A DNA stretch of 26,547 nt from an uncultured Pseudoxanthomonas sp. (GTDB taxonomy: Bacteria; Pseudomonadota; Gammaproteobacteria; Xanthomonadales; Xanthomonadaceae). A program made the position numbers and the translations under genes. The first letter of the stretch is position 1. Each line of letters starts with the position of its first letter. Location: contig NZ_CAMPJD010000056.1 of the NCBI RefSeq assembly GCF_946886695.1, forward strand, positions 1 through 26,547, written 5' to 3'. This document shows positions 1 through 7,011 of this stretch, piece after piece. The notes under the pieces are model-generated. The model was not told the DNA's origin. It made no database searches and saw only the letters and a program-made list of their open reading frames with translations.

Positions 1-797
1 CCAACGTCGGCGTCACCGCCGACAACCAGCCGTGGTGGGAAGGCCTGGACAACGGACAAGCCCCGGTCACCGACTGGCGCGGCGAACCGTACGACGCCGC
101 CAAGCGGCCCGCGGCGCATCCCAACTCGCGCTTCACCGTCAGCGCGCGGCAATGCCCGAGCTGGTCGCCGATGGCCGAGGATCCGCAGGGCGTGCCGATC
201 AGCGCGATCGTGTTCGGCGGCCGTCGCGCCTCGCTCGTGCCGCTCGTGTTCGAAGCACGCGATTGGACGCATGGCGTGCTGGTCGGTGCGGCGATGGGAT
301 CCGAAACCACCGCGGCCGCGACCGGCGCGGTCGGCGTGATGCGCCGCGACCCGATGGCGATGAAGCCGTTCTGCGGCTACAACTTCGCCGACTACTTCGC
401 CCACTGGCTGTCGTTCGGCCAGGCCGATGCGACGCTGCCGAAGACGGCGCTTCCCAAGATTTTCCACGTGAACTGGTTCCGCAAGGGCGGCGACGGCAAG
501 TTCCTGTGGCCCGGCTTCGGCGAGAACCTGCGCGTGCTGGAGTGGATGATCCGGCGCGTCGAGGGCAAGGCCGACGCGGTGGAAACGCCCATCGGCCACC
601 TGCCGCGCGCCGAGGACCTCAACCTGGACGGCGTGGCGCTCAGCGATGAAGCGCACGAGCTGCTGTTCGGCTTCGACCGCGCCGGTTGGCAGACCGAGTT
701 CGCCAGCATCGGCGAGTATCTGCAGGAATTCGGCGACCGCACCCCGCAGGCGCTGAAGGACGAACAGCAACGCATCGCGGCCCGCCTGGCGCACTGA
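1..797 (+). CDS. pckG: Phosphoenolpyruvate carboxykinase (GTP), C-terminal part
   Basis: The reading frame enters from the left edge (first full codon at base 3) and gives about 264 residues ending at TGA 795-797. GTP-dependent PEP carboxykinase interconverts oxaloacetate plus GTP with PEP, CO2 and GDP in the cytoplasm, the entry step of gluconeogenesis. Family hallmarks are visible: an ISAIVFGGRR segment, a THGVLVGAAMGSETTAAA segment, and an F-C-GYNFADYF-HW segment of the nucleotide-binding region, followed by the typical FHVNWFRK and FLWPGFGEN stretches. Only the C-terminal part is present because the gene is cut by the window edge; nothing suggests it is broken. It is followed by a clear intrinsic terminator, so it is probably transcribed apart from the downstream sigma-factor operon. 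Confidence 0.96.
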   Translation, partial: NVGVTADNQPWWEGLDNGQAPVTDWRGEPYDAAKRPAAHPNSRFTVSARQCPSWSPMAEDPQGVPISAIVFGGRRASLVPLVFEARDWTHGVLVGAAMGSETTAAATGAVGVMRRDPMAMKPFCGYNFADYFAHWLSFGQADATLPKTALPKIFHVNWFRKGGDGKFLWPGFGENLRVLEWMIRRVEGKADAVETPIGHLPRAEDLNLDGVALSDEAHELLFGFDRAGWQTEFASIGEYLQEFGDRTPQALKDEQQRIAARLAH

Positions 798-830
798 TTC
801 CCCGCCTCGCGCATCCTGTTTCCTGCGCAC

Positions 831-869
831 GCCCCGTGCGCGTCCACCCGGACGCCGCGGGGCTTTTTT
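831..869 (+). terminator. Intrinsic terminator after pckG
   Basis: An outer stem GCCCCG (831-836) pairs with CGGGGC (858-863), and an inner stem GCGTCC (840-845) pairs with GGACGC (850-855) around an ACCC loop. Six T residues (864-869) follow directly. It lies 34 bases after the pckG stop and points the right way to end that transcript. Confidence 0.88.
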
Positions 870-882
870 CTTGCGTCCGGCT

Positions 883-928
883 TTCCTTCCGCTTGCGGGG
901 AGAAGGTGCCCGGAGGGCGGATGAGGGG
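883..928 (+). repeat. Dispersed intergenic repeat, unit 1
   Basis: A G-rich block carries the core GGGGAGAAGGTGCCCGGAGG followed by GCGGATGAGGGG. A diverged copy lies in opposite orientation at 1023-1067. Similar 'gggagaaggtgcccggagggcggatgaggg' blocks are, from memory, very frequent between genes in Xanthomonadaceae genomes, which is why I call it a dispersed repeat and not a gene-specific site. It holds a small internal stem (CCGCTTGCGG). No transposase or target-site duplication is visible. Confidence 0.6.
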
Positions 929-1022
929 CGCTCTTCGCCGCGACCCTTCCCTGACACAGCCACCGCCGGCTGATCGAACACTGGATGTCCGAGGAAAACC
1001 TCCGCTTCCTGCCTCCGCTCGC

Positions 1023-1067
1023 CTCTCACCCGCTTCGGCACCCTCTCTCCGCAGACAGGGAGAGGGG
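1023..1067 (-). repeat. Dispersed intergenic repeat, unit 2 (inverted copy)
   Basis: Read on the minus strand this block gives a TGCGGAGAGAGGGTGCCGAAG core followed by CGGGTGAGAGG, aligning with unit 1 at 883-928 with several substitutions and small gaps. Together the two units form a large imperfect inverted pair around roughly 95 bases of sequence with no supported gene. The stretch from 798 to 1149 therefore holds the pckG terminator, this repeat pair and the upstream region of the sigma gene, and nothing else I can support. Confidence 0.55.
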
Positions 1068-1071
1068 AATC

Positions 1072-1118
1072 TTCTGCCGACCGATACTCGCTGGCAGAAA
1101 AGGCCGCGCGGCTATAAA
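1072..1118 (+). promoter_or_regulatory. Putative control region of the sigma operon (inverted repeat and TATAAA)
   Basis: A perfect 7-bp inverted repeat, TTCTGCC (1072-1078) and GGCAGAA (1093-1099), has a 14-base spacer. It is followed by a TATAAA box at 1113-1118, which lies 31 bases before the chosen ATG at 1150. No convincing -35 lies 17 bases upstream of TATAAA. The repeat could be an operator overlapping that -35 position. Assignment is inference from position and symmetry only. Confidence 0.3.
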
Positions 1119-1149
1119 CCCCGGCGCCCATCGCTGCATCCCAGTCAGT

Positions 1150-1740
1150 ATGCTGAATGTCGTGATCGAACCTTTCGCTGACAGCCTCGCCCCGGAGGCG
1201 GCCGCCGCCCAGGACACCACGCTGGCCCGTTCGGCCGCGGGTGGCGACATGCGGGCCTTCGAAGCGCTGTACCGCCGCCATGCGGGCCGTGTGCATGGCG
1301 TCATCCAGCGGTTGGTGGGCGCGCAGGGCGTGCGGGCGGAAGACCTGACGCAGGAGGCGTTCGTGCGGGCCTGGCAGGCGTTGCCGGCGTTCCGCTTCGA
1401 AAGCGCCTTCTCCACCTGGCTGCACCGCCTGGCGGTGACCACCGCGCTGATGGAGTTGCGCAGCCGTCGTAGCGGTCCCCGCTTCGATGACGACGAGGAC
1501 GCACTGGACGACCTGGGCATGGCGGACAGCGCAGGCCATGGCACGGCGCTGTCGCTGGACCTGGAGCGCGCCGTCGCCACCCTGCCGCCACGGGCGCGGG
1601 CCGTGCTGGTGCTGTACGACGTGGAAGGCTGGAAGCACGAGGAGATCGCCACCGAGCTGGGCATGGCGGTCGGAAGTTCAAAAGCACAGTTGCACCGGGC
1701 GCGGCACCTGCTGCGCGAGCGTTTAGGAGGACACGCATGA
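1150..1740 (+). CDS. ECF-family RNA polymerase sigma factor (RpoE-like)
   Basis: A 196-residue protein has the two-domain layout of ECF sigma factors. Region 2 (about residues 35-90) includes the FEALYRRHAGRVHG and EDLTQEAFVRAWQALPAF segments. Region 4 (about 141-187) has LPPRARAVLVLYDVEGW followed by a helix-turn-helix ending in KAQLHRARHLLRE. The frame is open further upstream to 985, but that stretch reads through the dispersed repeat and has no family similarity, so ATG 1150 is preferred; GTG 1162 is an alternative. The stop overlaps the next gene's start (ATGA at 1737-1740), so sigma factor and the membrane protein downstream are translationally coupled, as expected for a sigma/anti-sigma pair. 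The stimulus is not apparent from sequence. Confidence 0.9.
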   Translation: MLNVVIEPFADSLAPEAAAAQDTTLARSAAGGDMRAFEALYRRHAGRVHGVIQRLVGAQGVRAEDLTQEAFVRAWQALPAFRFESAFSTWLHRLAVTTALMELRSRRSGPRFDDDEDALDDLGMADSAGHGTALSLDLERAVATLPPRARAVLVLYDVEGWKHEEIATELGMAVGSSKAQLHRARHLLRERLGGHA

Positions 1741-2216
1741 CCCCATATGATCCCAACCCGCTTTCCGACGACGCACTGCGCTGGCAGTTGCGCGCGCTGC
1801 GGCAGGACACGCCGCCGTCGCGTGATCTGTGGCCGGCGCTGGCCGCGCGCTTGGCCGCTACGCCGCAGCGGGCCGTGGCACCGCCACGCCGCCGCATGGC
1901 GCCCTTCGCCCTGGCCGCCTCCGTGCTGCTGGCGGTCACCGTGACCTGGCAGCTGCAGAAGGCACCGGAAGGCGATGCGCTGATCCAGCGCGAAGCCGCC
2001 GCGCTGACCCGCGATTACACCGGTGCGCTGGCGCAACTGGACACGCAGGTGCAGACCGCACCCGAGATCGCCCCGGCGCTGCATGCGCTGGACGAAAGCG
2101 CCGCCCAGATCCGCCACGCCATCGCCACCGAACCCAACGCGCACTTCCTGCTGAACCAGTTGCGCCGCACCTATGCACGACGCCTCGCGCTGACCCAGCG
2201 CGCGGCCATGACCTGA
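1737..2216 (+). CDS. Putative membrane-anchored anti-sigma factor
   Basis: A 159-residue protein has a hydrophilic N-terminal part of about 50 residues containing PPSRDLWPALAARL, a pattern common in proteins encoded beside ECF sigma genes. One transmembrane helix follows (about 54-72), then a roughly 85-residue helical periplasmic part. It overlaps the sigma gene by four bases, with GGAGG just upstream as ribosome-binding site. I infer that it holds the sigma factor at the inner membrane. It contains no cysteine and so lacks the HxxxCxxC zinc motif of the classical ZAS anti-sigma factors; any sigma-binding mode must be different. The role is deduced mainly from position and topology. Confidence 0.7.
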   Translation: MTPYDPNPLSDDALRWQLRALRQDTPPSRDLWPALAARLAATPQRAVAPPRRRMAPFALAASVLLAVTVTWQLQKAPEGDALIQREAAALTRDYTGALAQLDTQVQTAPEIAPALHALDESAAQIRHAIATEPNAHFLLNQLRRTYARRLALTQRAAMT

Positions 2217-2226
2217 GGAGCTGTCC

Positions 2227-3126
2227 ATGCGTACCACCATCGCTTTCTCGCTGCTGCTGGGCAGCGCACTGCTGGCGCCCACGGCGCTGGCGCAGACCGC
2301 CATCAACGAAACCCGGCCACTGGATGCGCGCGGCCGCGTGGACATCAGCAATCTGAAGGGCCGCATCGAAGTACGCGGCTGGGAACGCGACGAGGTGAAG
2401 ATCACCGGTACCCTGGGCAAGGGCGTGGAGCGCCTGGAAGTGGATGGCGGCGGCCCGCATCTGAGCGTGGAAGTGCGCTACCCGAAGAACAGTGGCTGGG
2501 GCGGCAACCAGAGCGGACCGACCGACCTGGTGCTGATGGTGCCGTTGCGCGCCGATCTGGACATCGAGTCGGTCGCGGCCGACGTGCATGTGACCGGCGT
2601 TGCATCAGGCGAACTTTCCATCAGCAGCGTGAGCGGCAGCGTGGCGGCCGCCGCCGCGCCGCAGAAAGCGGACATCGAAACCGTCAGCGGGAGCGCCCAC
2701 CTGACCCTCAACAGCGCGGACGTGGACGTGCAGACCGTCAGCGGCAACATCGTGCTGCGCGGTCGCCTGAACGGCGACATTAGCACCGAGACGGTATCCG
2801 GCCGTATCGAAGTCGCCGTCACCGGCGAACAGATCCGTGATCTCAACACGAGCACCGTCAGTGGCACGGCGCATGTCAGTACGGCGCTGGCGCCCGGCGG
2901 CGAGATCAGCATGGAATCGGTCAGTGGCGACCTGCTGCTGCGCCTGCCGAAGGATGTGTCTGCGCAGGTCAGCGGCGAGAGCTTCAGCGGCGGCCTGAAG
3001 GCGACAGGCGTGGAGATCGAGAAGCGCCGCGGCCCGGGTTCCAGCTTCTCCACCCGCTACGGCAGCGGCAGTGCCCGCGTCACGGTGGAGACGTTCTCGG
3101 GCAGCGCGGAAGTCCGCGTGGAGTAA
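2227..3126 (+). CDS. Exported DUF4097-type beta-repeat protein
   Basis: A 299-residue protein begins with a signal peptide cleaved after about residue 22 (PTALA|Q). The mature protein is a run of short beta-strand units, each centred on a (T/S)(V/F)SG motif: SVSG, TVSG and SFSG recur about eight times between residues 130 and 297. This is the pattern of the DUF4097 / putative adhesin family, predicted to fold as a right-handed beta-helix in the periplasm or on the surface. GAGGA lies just before the start, and the gene begins 10 bases after the anti-sigma stop, so the three genes form one operon. DUF4097 proteins often accompany ECF/anti-sigma pairs, suggesting a target or sensor of that regulatory pair. 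The molecular function is unknown. Confidence 0.85.
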   Translation: MRTTIAFSLLLGSALLAPTALAQTAINETRPLDARGRVDISNLKGRIEVRGWERDEVKITGTLGKGVERLEVDGGGPHLSVEVRYPKNSGWGGNQSGPTDLVLMVPLRADLDIESVAADVHVTGVASGELSISSVSGSVAAAAAPQKADIETVSGSAHLTLNSADVDVQTVSGNIVLRGRLNGDISTETVSGRIEVAVTGEQIRDLNTSTVSGTAHVSTALAPGGEISMESVSGDLLLRLPKDVSAQVSGESFSGGLKATGVEIEKRRGPGSSFSTRYGSGSARVTVETFSGSAEVRVE

Positions 3127-3197
3127 GTCGGCCGCACGGGTGCGCGCCGCATCTCCCGTATCATCGGAGCAGATTCCCGGTGAGGCAGAGGCAGGGC

Positions 3198-4496
3198 ATG
3201 ACGAGTGGGGCATTCCACGTCCAGCAGGTGCGACGCCATCTGGAAACCGGCAACGCCGCGCACGCGCTTTCCGAAGCGGAGCATGGGCTGATAGCCCATC
3301 CGCAGGATGCCGAACTGCAGCTCGTCGCCACGCAGGCATTGATGGCCCTGGACCGCCATGCCGAAGCGGTGGCGCGATTGCAGGCGCTCACCGCCACTGC
3401 GCCGGCGCCTGGCGAAGCATGGATGCGACTGGGAGCATGCCAACTGCGGCTTGGTGATCTGGCAGCGGCCGCCGCCGCCCTTGAGCGCGGCCTGACCCAC
3501 GCGCCCGACGCGTTCCTCGCGCGGCTGCAACTTGCGGAATGCCTGCAACAGACCGGGTGCACCGCCGAGGCGCTGGTGCAGTACTTCCGCGCGGTGACCA
3601 CGGCGCAGGCGCAGGGGCGCTGGCTCGACGGCCAGACCACGGCCGCCCACCTGCGTGACCGCGTGCGCAGTGCAATGGACATCATCGATGCGGGGCGTCG
3701 CGAGTTGTTCTTCTCGGCCATCACGCCACTGCAGCAACAGCACGGCGAACAAGCACTGTCGCGGGTCACGCGCGCGCTGGAAGCCTATCTGGGCATCGCG
3801 CCGGGCGGCAGCCCGGACCCGCGCCAACGCCCCACGTTCCTGTACATCCCCGACCTGCAGCCCGAGCCCTACTTCGAGCGCGCATTGTTCCCGTGGTACG
3901 AAGCGCTGGAGGACGCAACGGACGCGATCCGTGCCGAACTGCAGCAGGTGCTGCAGGCGCGCGACGGATTGCAGCCCTTCCTCGATTTCAGTGGCGCTGC
4001 GCGCAAGGATGACTTCCTGGCGAGTCGGCAGGACATCGGCACGGCCGCGTGGGATGCCTACTTCTTCCACCGCCACGGGCAGGCCTATCCCGAACATCTG
4101 GCTGCGTGTCCCGCCACCGCCCGGGCGCTGGCGCAGGTGCCGCTGACGCGCATCGACGCGCACGCGCCGGAGGTGCTGTTCTCGCTGTTGTCACCGGGCA
4201 CCCTGATCAAGCCGCACCACGGGGTGACCAACAGCCGCGTGGTCACCCACCTGCCGCTGATCGTGCCGGCGGACTGCGCGCTGGAGGTGGGCGGGGTGCA
4301 GCACGACTGGCAGGAAGGACGCTGCGTGACCTTCGACGACGCCTACCTGCACCAGGCCTGGAACCACAGCCGCCAGTTGCGCGTGGTGATGATCCTGGAT
4401 ACCTGGCATCCGCGCCTCAGGCCCGAGGAAACCCAGGCGCTGAAGCAACTGGTGGAGGCCATCGGCGGATTCAACAGGCAGGCGGGCCTGGACTGA
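3198..4496 (+). CDS. TPR protein with aspartyl/asparaginyl beta-hydroxylase domain
   Basis: A 432-residue protein starts at ATG 3198, chosen because the purine-rich GAGGCAGAGGCAGGG precedes it; a GTG at 3180 is also in frame. Residues 1-135 are TPR-like helical repeats. Residues 210-415 match the Asp/Asn beta-hydroxylase family (PF05118), Fe(II)/2-oxoglutarate enzymes that hydroxylate Asp or Asn side chains or, in LpxO, lipid A acyl chains. Visible motifs are KPHHGVTNSR, with likely iron ligand H340, and FDDAYLHQAWN, with likely second ligand H385, followed by R395 for 2-oxoglutarate. The second arginine of human AspH (R688) aligns with V349, which I believe is normal in bacterial members. 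There is no signal peptide, so it acts in the cytoplasm. It converges on the next gene with 8 bases between stops. Confidence 0.88.
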   Translation: MTSGAFHVQQVRRHLETGNAAHALSEAEHGLIAHPQDAELQLVATQALMALDRHAEAVARLQALTATAPAPGEAWMRLGACQLRLGDLAAAAAALERGLTHAPDAFLARLQLAECLQQTGCTAEALVQYFRAVTTAQAQGRWLDGQTTAAHLRDRVRSAMDIIDAGRRELFFSAITPLQQQHGEQALSRVTRALEAYLGIAPGGSPDPRQRPTFLYIPDLQPEPYFERALFPWYEALEDATDAIRAELQQVLQARDGLQPFLDFSGAARKDDFLASRQDIGTAAWDAYFFHRHGQAYPEHLAACPATARALAQVPLTRIDAHAPEVLFSLLSPGTLIKPHHGVTNSRVVTHLPLIVPADCALEVGGVQHDWQEGRCVTFDDAYLHQAWNHSRQLRVVMILDTWHPRLRPEETQALKQLVEAIGGFNRQAGLD

Positions 4497-4504
4497 TCGC
4501 TGCT

Positions 4505-5098
4505 TTATTCGTGCGTGTGCTCGGGGCTGCCGGGCTTGTCGAACAGCAGGTAGGTCGAAAGGATGTACTTGTCGTTCGAAACCGGCGCGTTGCCCACGTG
4601 CTGGAACATCCAGTACGGCGGGAACACCAGCAGCCGCCCCGCTCGTGGCTGCACGGCGACCTCCAGGTCCATGAAACGGGTGCTGCCGCCTTCCTGGACA
4701 TCGTTGAGATACCACAGGAACACCATGTAGCGTCCCGCGACCTCGTCGACGGAATCGAAATGCGGCTGGAAACCCTCGCCCGCATTGGCGCGGTATTTCT
4801 TCATTGTCAGCCGGTCGATGCGCGGGCGCAGCGGCACGGGCAGGGTCAGCGACAGGTCTGCGTTGTAGCGTGCCAGCGCTTCTTCGATGTGGGTCATGAA
4901 GAACCCGATGAAGGCGGGGTCGGCCAGGCGGGTGAGATTCAACTCGGTCCAGCGGCTGTCGTCCAGCGCCGGCCGGTAGCCACGCCCGTTGGGCGCCTGG
5001 AATTGCGTGGAAGACTCGAAGCCGTCGATCAACTGCTGGCAGAACGCCGCAGGCAGTGCGTCGTCGTAGGTGCGGATGTAGTCGGCCAGCGCTTTCAT
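4505..5098 (-). CDS. 2OG-Fe(II) oxygenase, prolyl-4-hydroxylase-like
   Basis: The start is ATG 5098, 4 bases after the stop of the sulfotransferase gene; the open frame continues upstream but only through that gene. The 197-residue product matches the compact prolyl-4-hydroxylase-like Fe(II)/2-oxoglutarate dioxygenases (P4Hc fold). It shows MKKYRANAGEGFQPHFDS with the HxD iron ligands H113 and D115, a FLWYLNDVQEGGSTRF strand pair, the distal ligand H167 in FQHVG, and K177 as probable 2-oxoglutarate-binding base in the last strands. Related proteins hydroxylate proline or other residues in proteins, or small molecules. No signal peptide is present. Co-transcription with the TPR-sulfotransferase suggests both act on one substrate. 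The substrate cannot be read from sequence. Confidence 0.88.
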   Translation of the reverse strand: MKALADYIRTYDDALPAAFCQQLIDGFESSTQFQAPNGRGYRPALDDSRWTELNLTRLADPAFIGFFMTHIEEALARYNADLSLTLPVPLRPRIDRLTMKKYRANAGEGFQPHFDSVDEVAGRYMVFLWYLNDVQEGGSTRFMDLEVAVQPRAGRLLVFPPYWMFQHVGNAPVSNDKYILSTYLLFDKPGSPEHTHE

Positions 5099-5102
5099 GG
5101 GG

Positions 5103-6932
5103 TCATCGCACGGTGAGGTCGTAGCCCCAGTGGTCGGCCACGGGTTGCAGGATGGGCAGCGCGGGGAGCAGCCAGCGCGAATACGGCTGCCAGCGGCCGA
5201 CGGCACGCGCGTTCACAGGCTCGACCACCTGCGAATAGCTGGGCGTGCTGATGTAGCCCTTGCGCGCGGCATGCTGGCTGAACTGCGCGAGGAAGTCGCG
5301 GTCGCGGATGCCGAGGAAAGCGCCTATGCGCTCCACTTGCGCGGGGAAGTCGCCGACAGTGTCCTCATAGCGCAGCACCAGCGTGTCGGGTGCCAGCAAT
5401 GCCTGGTGATGGATCCAGAACCTCATCGCATTGACGTAGCTTTTCGCCAGCCGCTCCAGGCTGGAGCACAACACCATGAAGGCGGGTGACCGGAAATTCT
5501 GCATGTAGCAGCTGAGCAGCACGTCGCAGGGGTGTCGCAGCGCCAGGATGATCTTCGCATTGGGAAACAGGCGCAGGATCATCGGCAGGCGGAGCATGTT
5601 GAGCGGGTTCTTGTCGACCAACTGTTCCCCGGGCTGGAGCGTGATGACCTTGGCGACTTCGGACCAGTACACGGCGCGCAACTCGTCGGCGGCCGCGCCA
5701 TCGAGCATGTCCAGGCCATGCGGATACTCGAAGCCGCGCGCTTCCATCCGCTCGATGCAGCGCTGCAGCGTGGCGCGTTCGTCCATCGAGGCGTAATGCG
5801 GGTGGGCGTCCAGCATCTGTTCCAGCATGGTGGTGCCGGAGCGCGGAAAGCCGACGATGAAGACAGGGGAGTCGTCCGCTGACGGCGCGCGGGGGTCGTG
5901 GCGGAACGCGCCTTCGTCCGCAGTCAGCCATTTGCCGGAAACCTTCAGCGGCTCGGCGTCGGAATGGGCGATTTCGGGCACGACATCGGCGGCCAGCTGG
6001 AAGTGGATGGCGTGCGCGTGTTCGAGGTGCGACATCGCCGTTGCCGGGTCTTTCTGCTTGTCGGCGATGTTGGCCAGGGTGAAGTGCGCGTTGGCTTCCG
6101 CCTGCACGTGGGGTCGCAGCGAGATGATCGATTCCGCCGCAGCGCGTGCCTTGGCATGGTCCTTGTCGCGCATGGCCAGCGAGGCTTCCAGGTGCAGCAG
6201 GTCGATCTGCTCCTGGCGTCCTGCCGTAGCGGCCTGTGCGCGCGCCTGGTCCATCAGTGCGCGGGCCCGCGGGATCTGGTTGGTGCGCTCGTTGAGCTGC
6301 GCGAGGCGGATGATGCCCGACAGCGACTGACGCACGCCCGGGGCCATCAGCAGGGATTCGGCTTCGCTGGTGCGGCCGACCTGCATCAACGCGGTCGCGA
6401 GTTCTTCGCGCAGGTGGTCGGGCAGGCCGCGCCATTGTTCGGTGGGCGGGATCAGCGCGGCGGCACGTTGGGCATCGCCGCATTCGAAGCAGGCGAGAGA
6501 GGCATAGATGTGCGCTTCGGCGAGACCGGGATGCAGGTCGACGGCATCGAGGAAGCGATGCCGTGCGTCGGCGATGCGGCCCATGTCCAAGAGCAGCAGC
6601 CCATAGTCGACAAGGAAGCCGGTGTTGCGGGGATCGCGTGCGAGCGCATGCCGGTAGGCGGCCTCGGCTTCGGCGTATTCGCCCAGGCGTCGCAGTACCA
6701 GCCCGAGGTTCGCCCAGTGCGCCGGAATCTCCGGGCGGGCGTGGGCCAGTTGCCGGTACACAGGTGCGGCGTCCTGATCGCGACCGAGGTTCTGCAGGCT
6801 CATCGCCCACAGCGTGGCGAGGCTTTCGTCCCCGGGCACGCGCGCCAGGGCCTGCTGGCAGAACTGCGCGGCGTCCTGGAAACGGCCGTTCTGGAACAGG
6901 GCGACGGCCTGCTGGATGAGCGGTTGGTTCAT
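5103..6932 (-). CDS. TPR-repeat sulfotransferase
   Basis: A 609-residue fusion. Residues 1-310 are TPR-like repeats (for example the HWANLGLVLRRLGEYAEAEA unit near 72). Residues 355-605 form a PAPS-dependent sulfotransferase domain (Sulfotransfer_3 type): the 5'-phosphosulfate-binding loop GFPRSGTT at 361-368, a VDKNPLN segment at 439-445, the 3'-phosphate-binding RHPCDVLLSCY at 466-476, and a C-terminal TPSYSQV..PV....GRWQPY block typical of TPR-sulfotransferases. It should transfer sulfate from PAPS to a hydroxyl, possibly a protein tyrosine or a sugar, with the TPR part recruiting the acceptor. It is cytoplasmic, with no signal peptide. The start codon lies only 22 bases beyond the A-tract of the receptor terminator and has no good ribosome-binding site. 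It is coupled to the dioxygenase gene downstream. Confidence 0.9.
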   Translation of the reverse strand: MNQPLIQQAVALFQNGRFQDAAQFCQQALARVPGDESLATLWAMSLQNLGRDQDAAPVYRQLAHARPEIPAHWANLGLVLRRLGEYAEAEAAYRHALARDPRNTGFLVDYGLLLLDMGRIADARHRFLDAVDLHPGLAEAHIYASLACFECGDAQRAAALIPPTEQWRGLPDHLREELATALMQVGRTSEAESLLMAPGVRQSLSGIIRLAQLNERTNQIPRARALMDQARAQAATAGRQEQIDLLHLEASLAMRDKDHAKARAAAESIISLRPHVQAEANAHFTLANIADKQKDPATAMSHLEHAHAIHFQLAADVVPEIAHSDAEPLKVSGKWLTADEGAFRHDPRAPSADDSPVFIVGFPRSGTTMLEQMLDAHPHYASMDERATLQRCIERMEARGFEYPHGLDMLDGAAADELRAVYWSEVAKVITLQPGEQLVDKNPLNMLRLPMILRLFPNAKIILALRHPCDVLLSCYMQNFRSPAFMVLCSSLERLAKSYVNAMRFWIHHQALLAPDTLVLRYEDTVGDFPAQVERIGAFLGIRDRDFLAQFSQHAARKGYISTPSYSQVVEPVNARAVGRWQPYSRWLLPALPILQPVADHWGYDLTVR

Positions 6933-6938
6933 GGTCCG

Positions 6939-6944
6939 ATTCTA
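6939..6944 (-). promoter_or_regulatory. Possible -10 element for a leaderless sulfotransferase transcript
   Basis: On the minus strand TAGAAT ends exactly six bases before the ATG at 6932. If it is a -10 box, transcription would begin at or next to the A of the start codon, giving a leaderless mRNA. That would fit the lack of a Shine-Dalgarno sequence. No -35 is recognisable, since that position falls inside the GC-rich terminator stem. This is inference from spacing only. Confidence 0.3.
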
Positions 6945-6954
6945 GCGTGGCAAC

Positions 6955-6985
6955 AAAAAGGCCGCGCGGCTTGCGCCGCGCGGCC
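6955..6985 (-). terminator. Intrinsic terminator after TonB-dependent receptor 1
   Basis: Read on the minus strand, GGCCGCGCGGC pairs perfectly with GCCGCGCGGCC around a GCAA loop (a GNRA tetraloop), followed by five T residues (plus-strand A 6955-6959). It begins 26 bases after the receptor stop. It sits between the receptor and the modification enzymes, so enzyme transcription must come from readthrough or a new start. Confidence 0.9.
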
Positions 6986-7011
6986 AGGGTGAAACGTTTA
7001 CCGCGTGCTGC

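Noticed and set aside
985..1149. N-terminal extension of the sigma factor to 985
   Set aside because: The added 55 codons run through the dispersed repeat and show no sigma-factor similarity; ATG 1150 fits family length.
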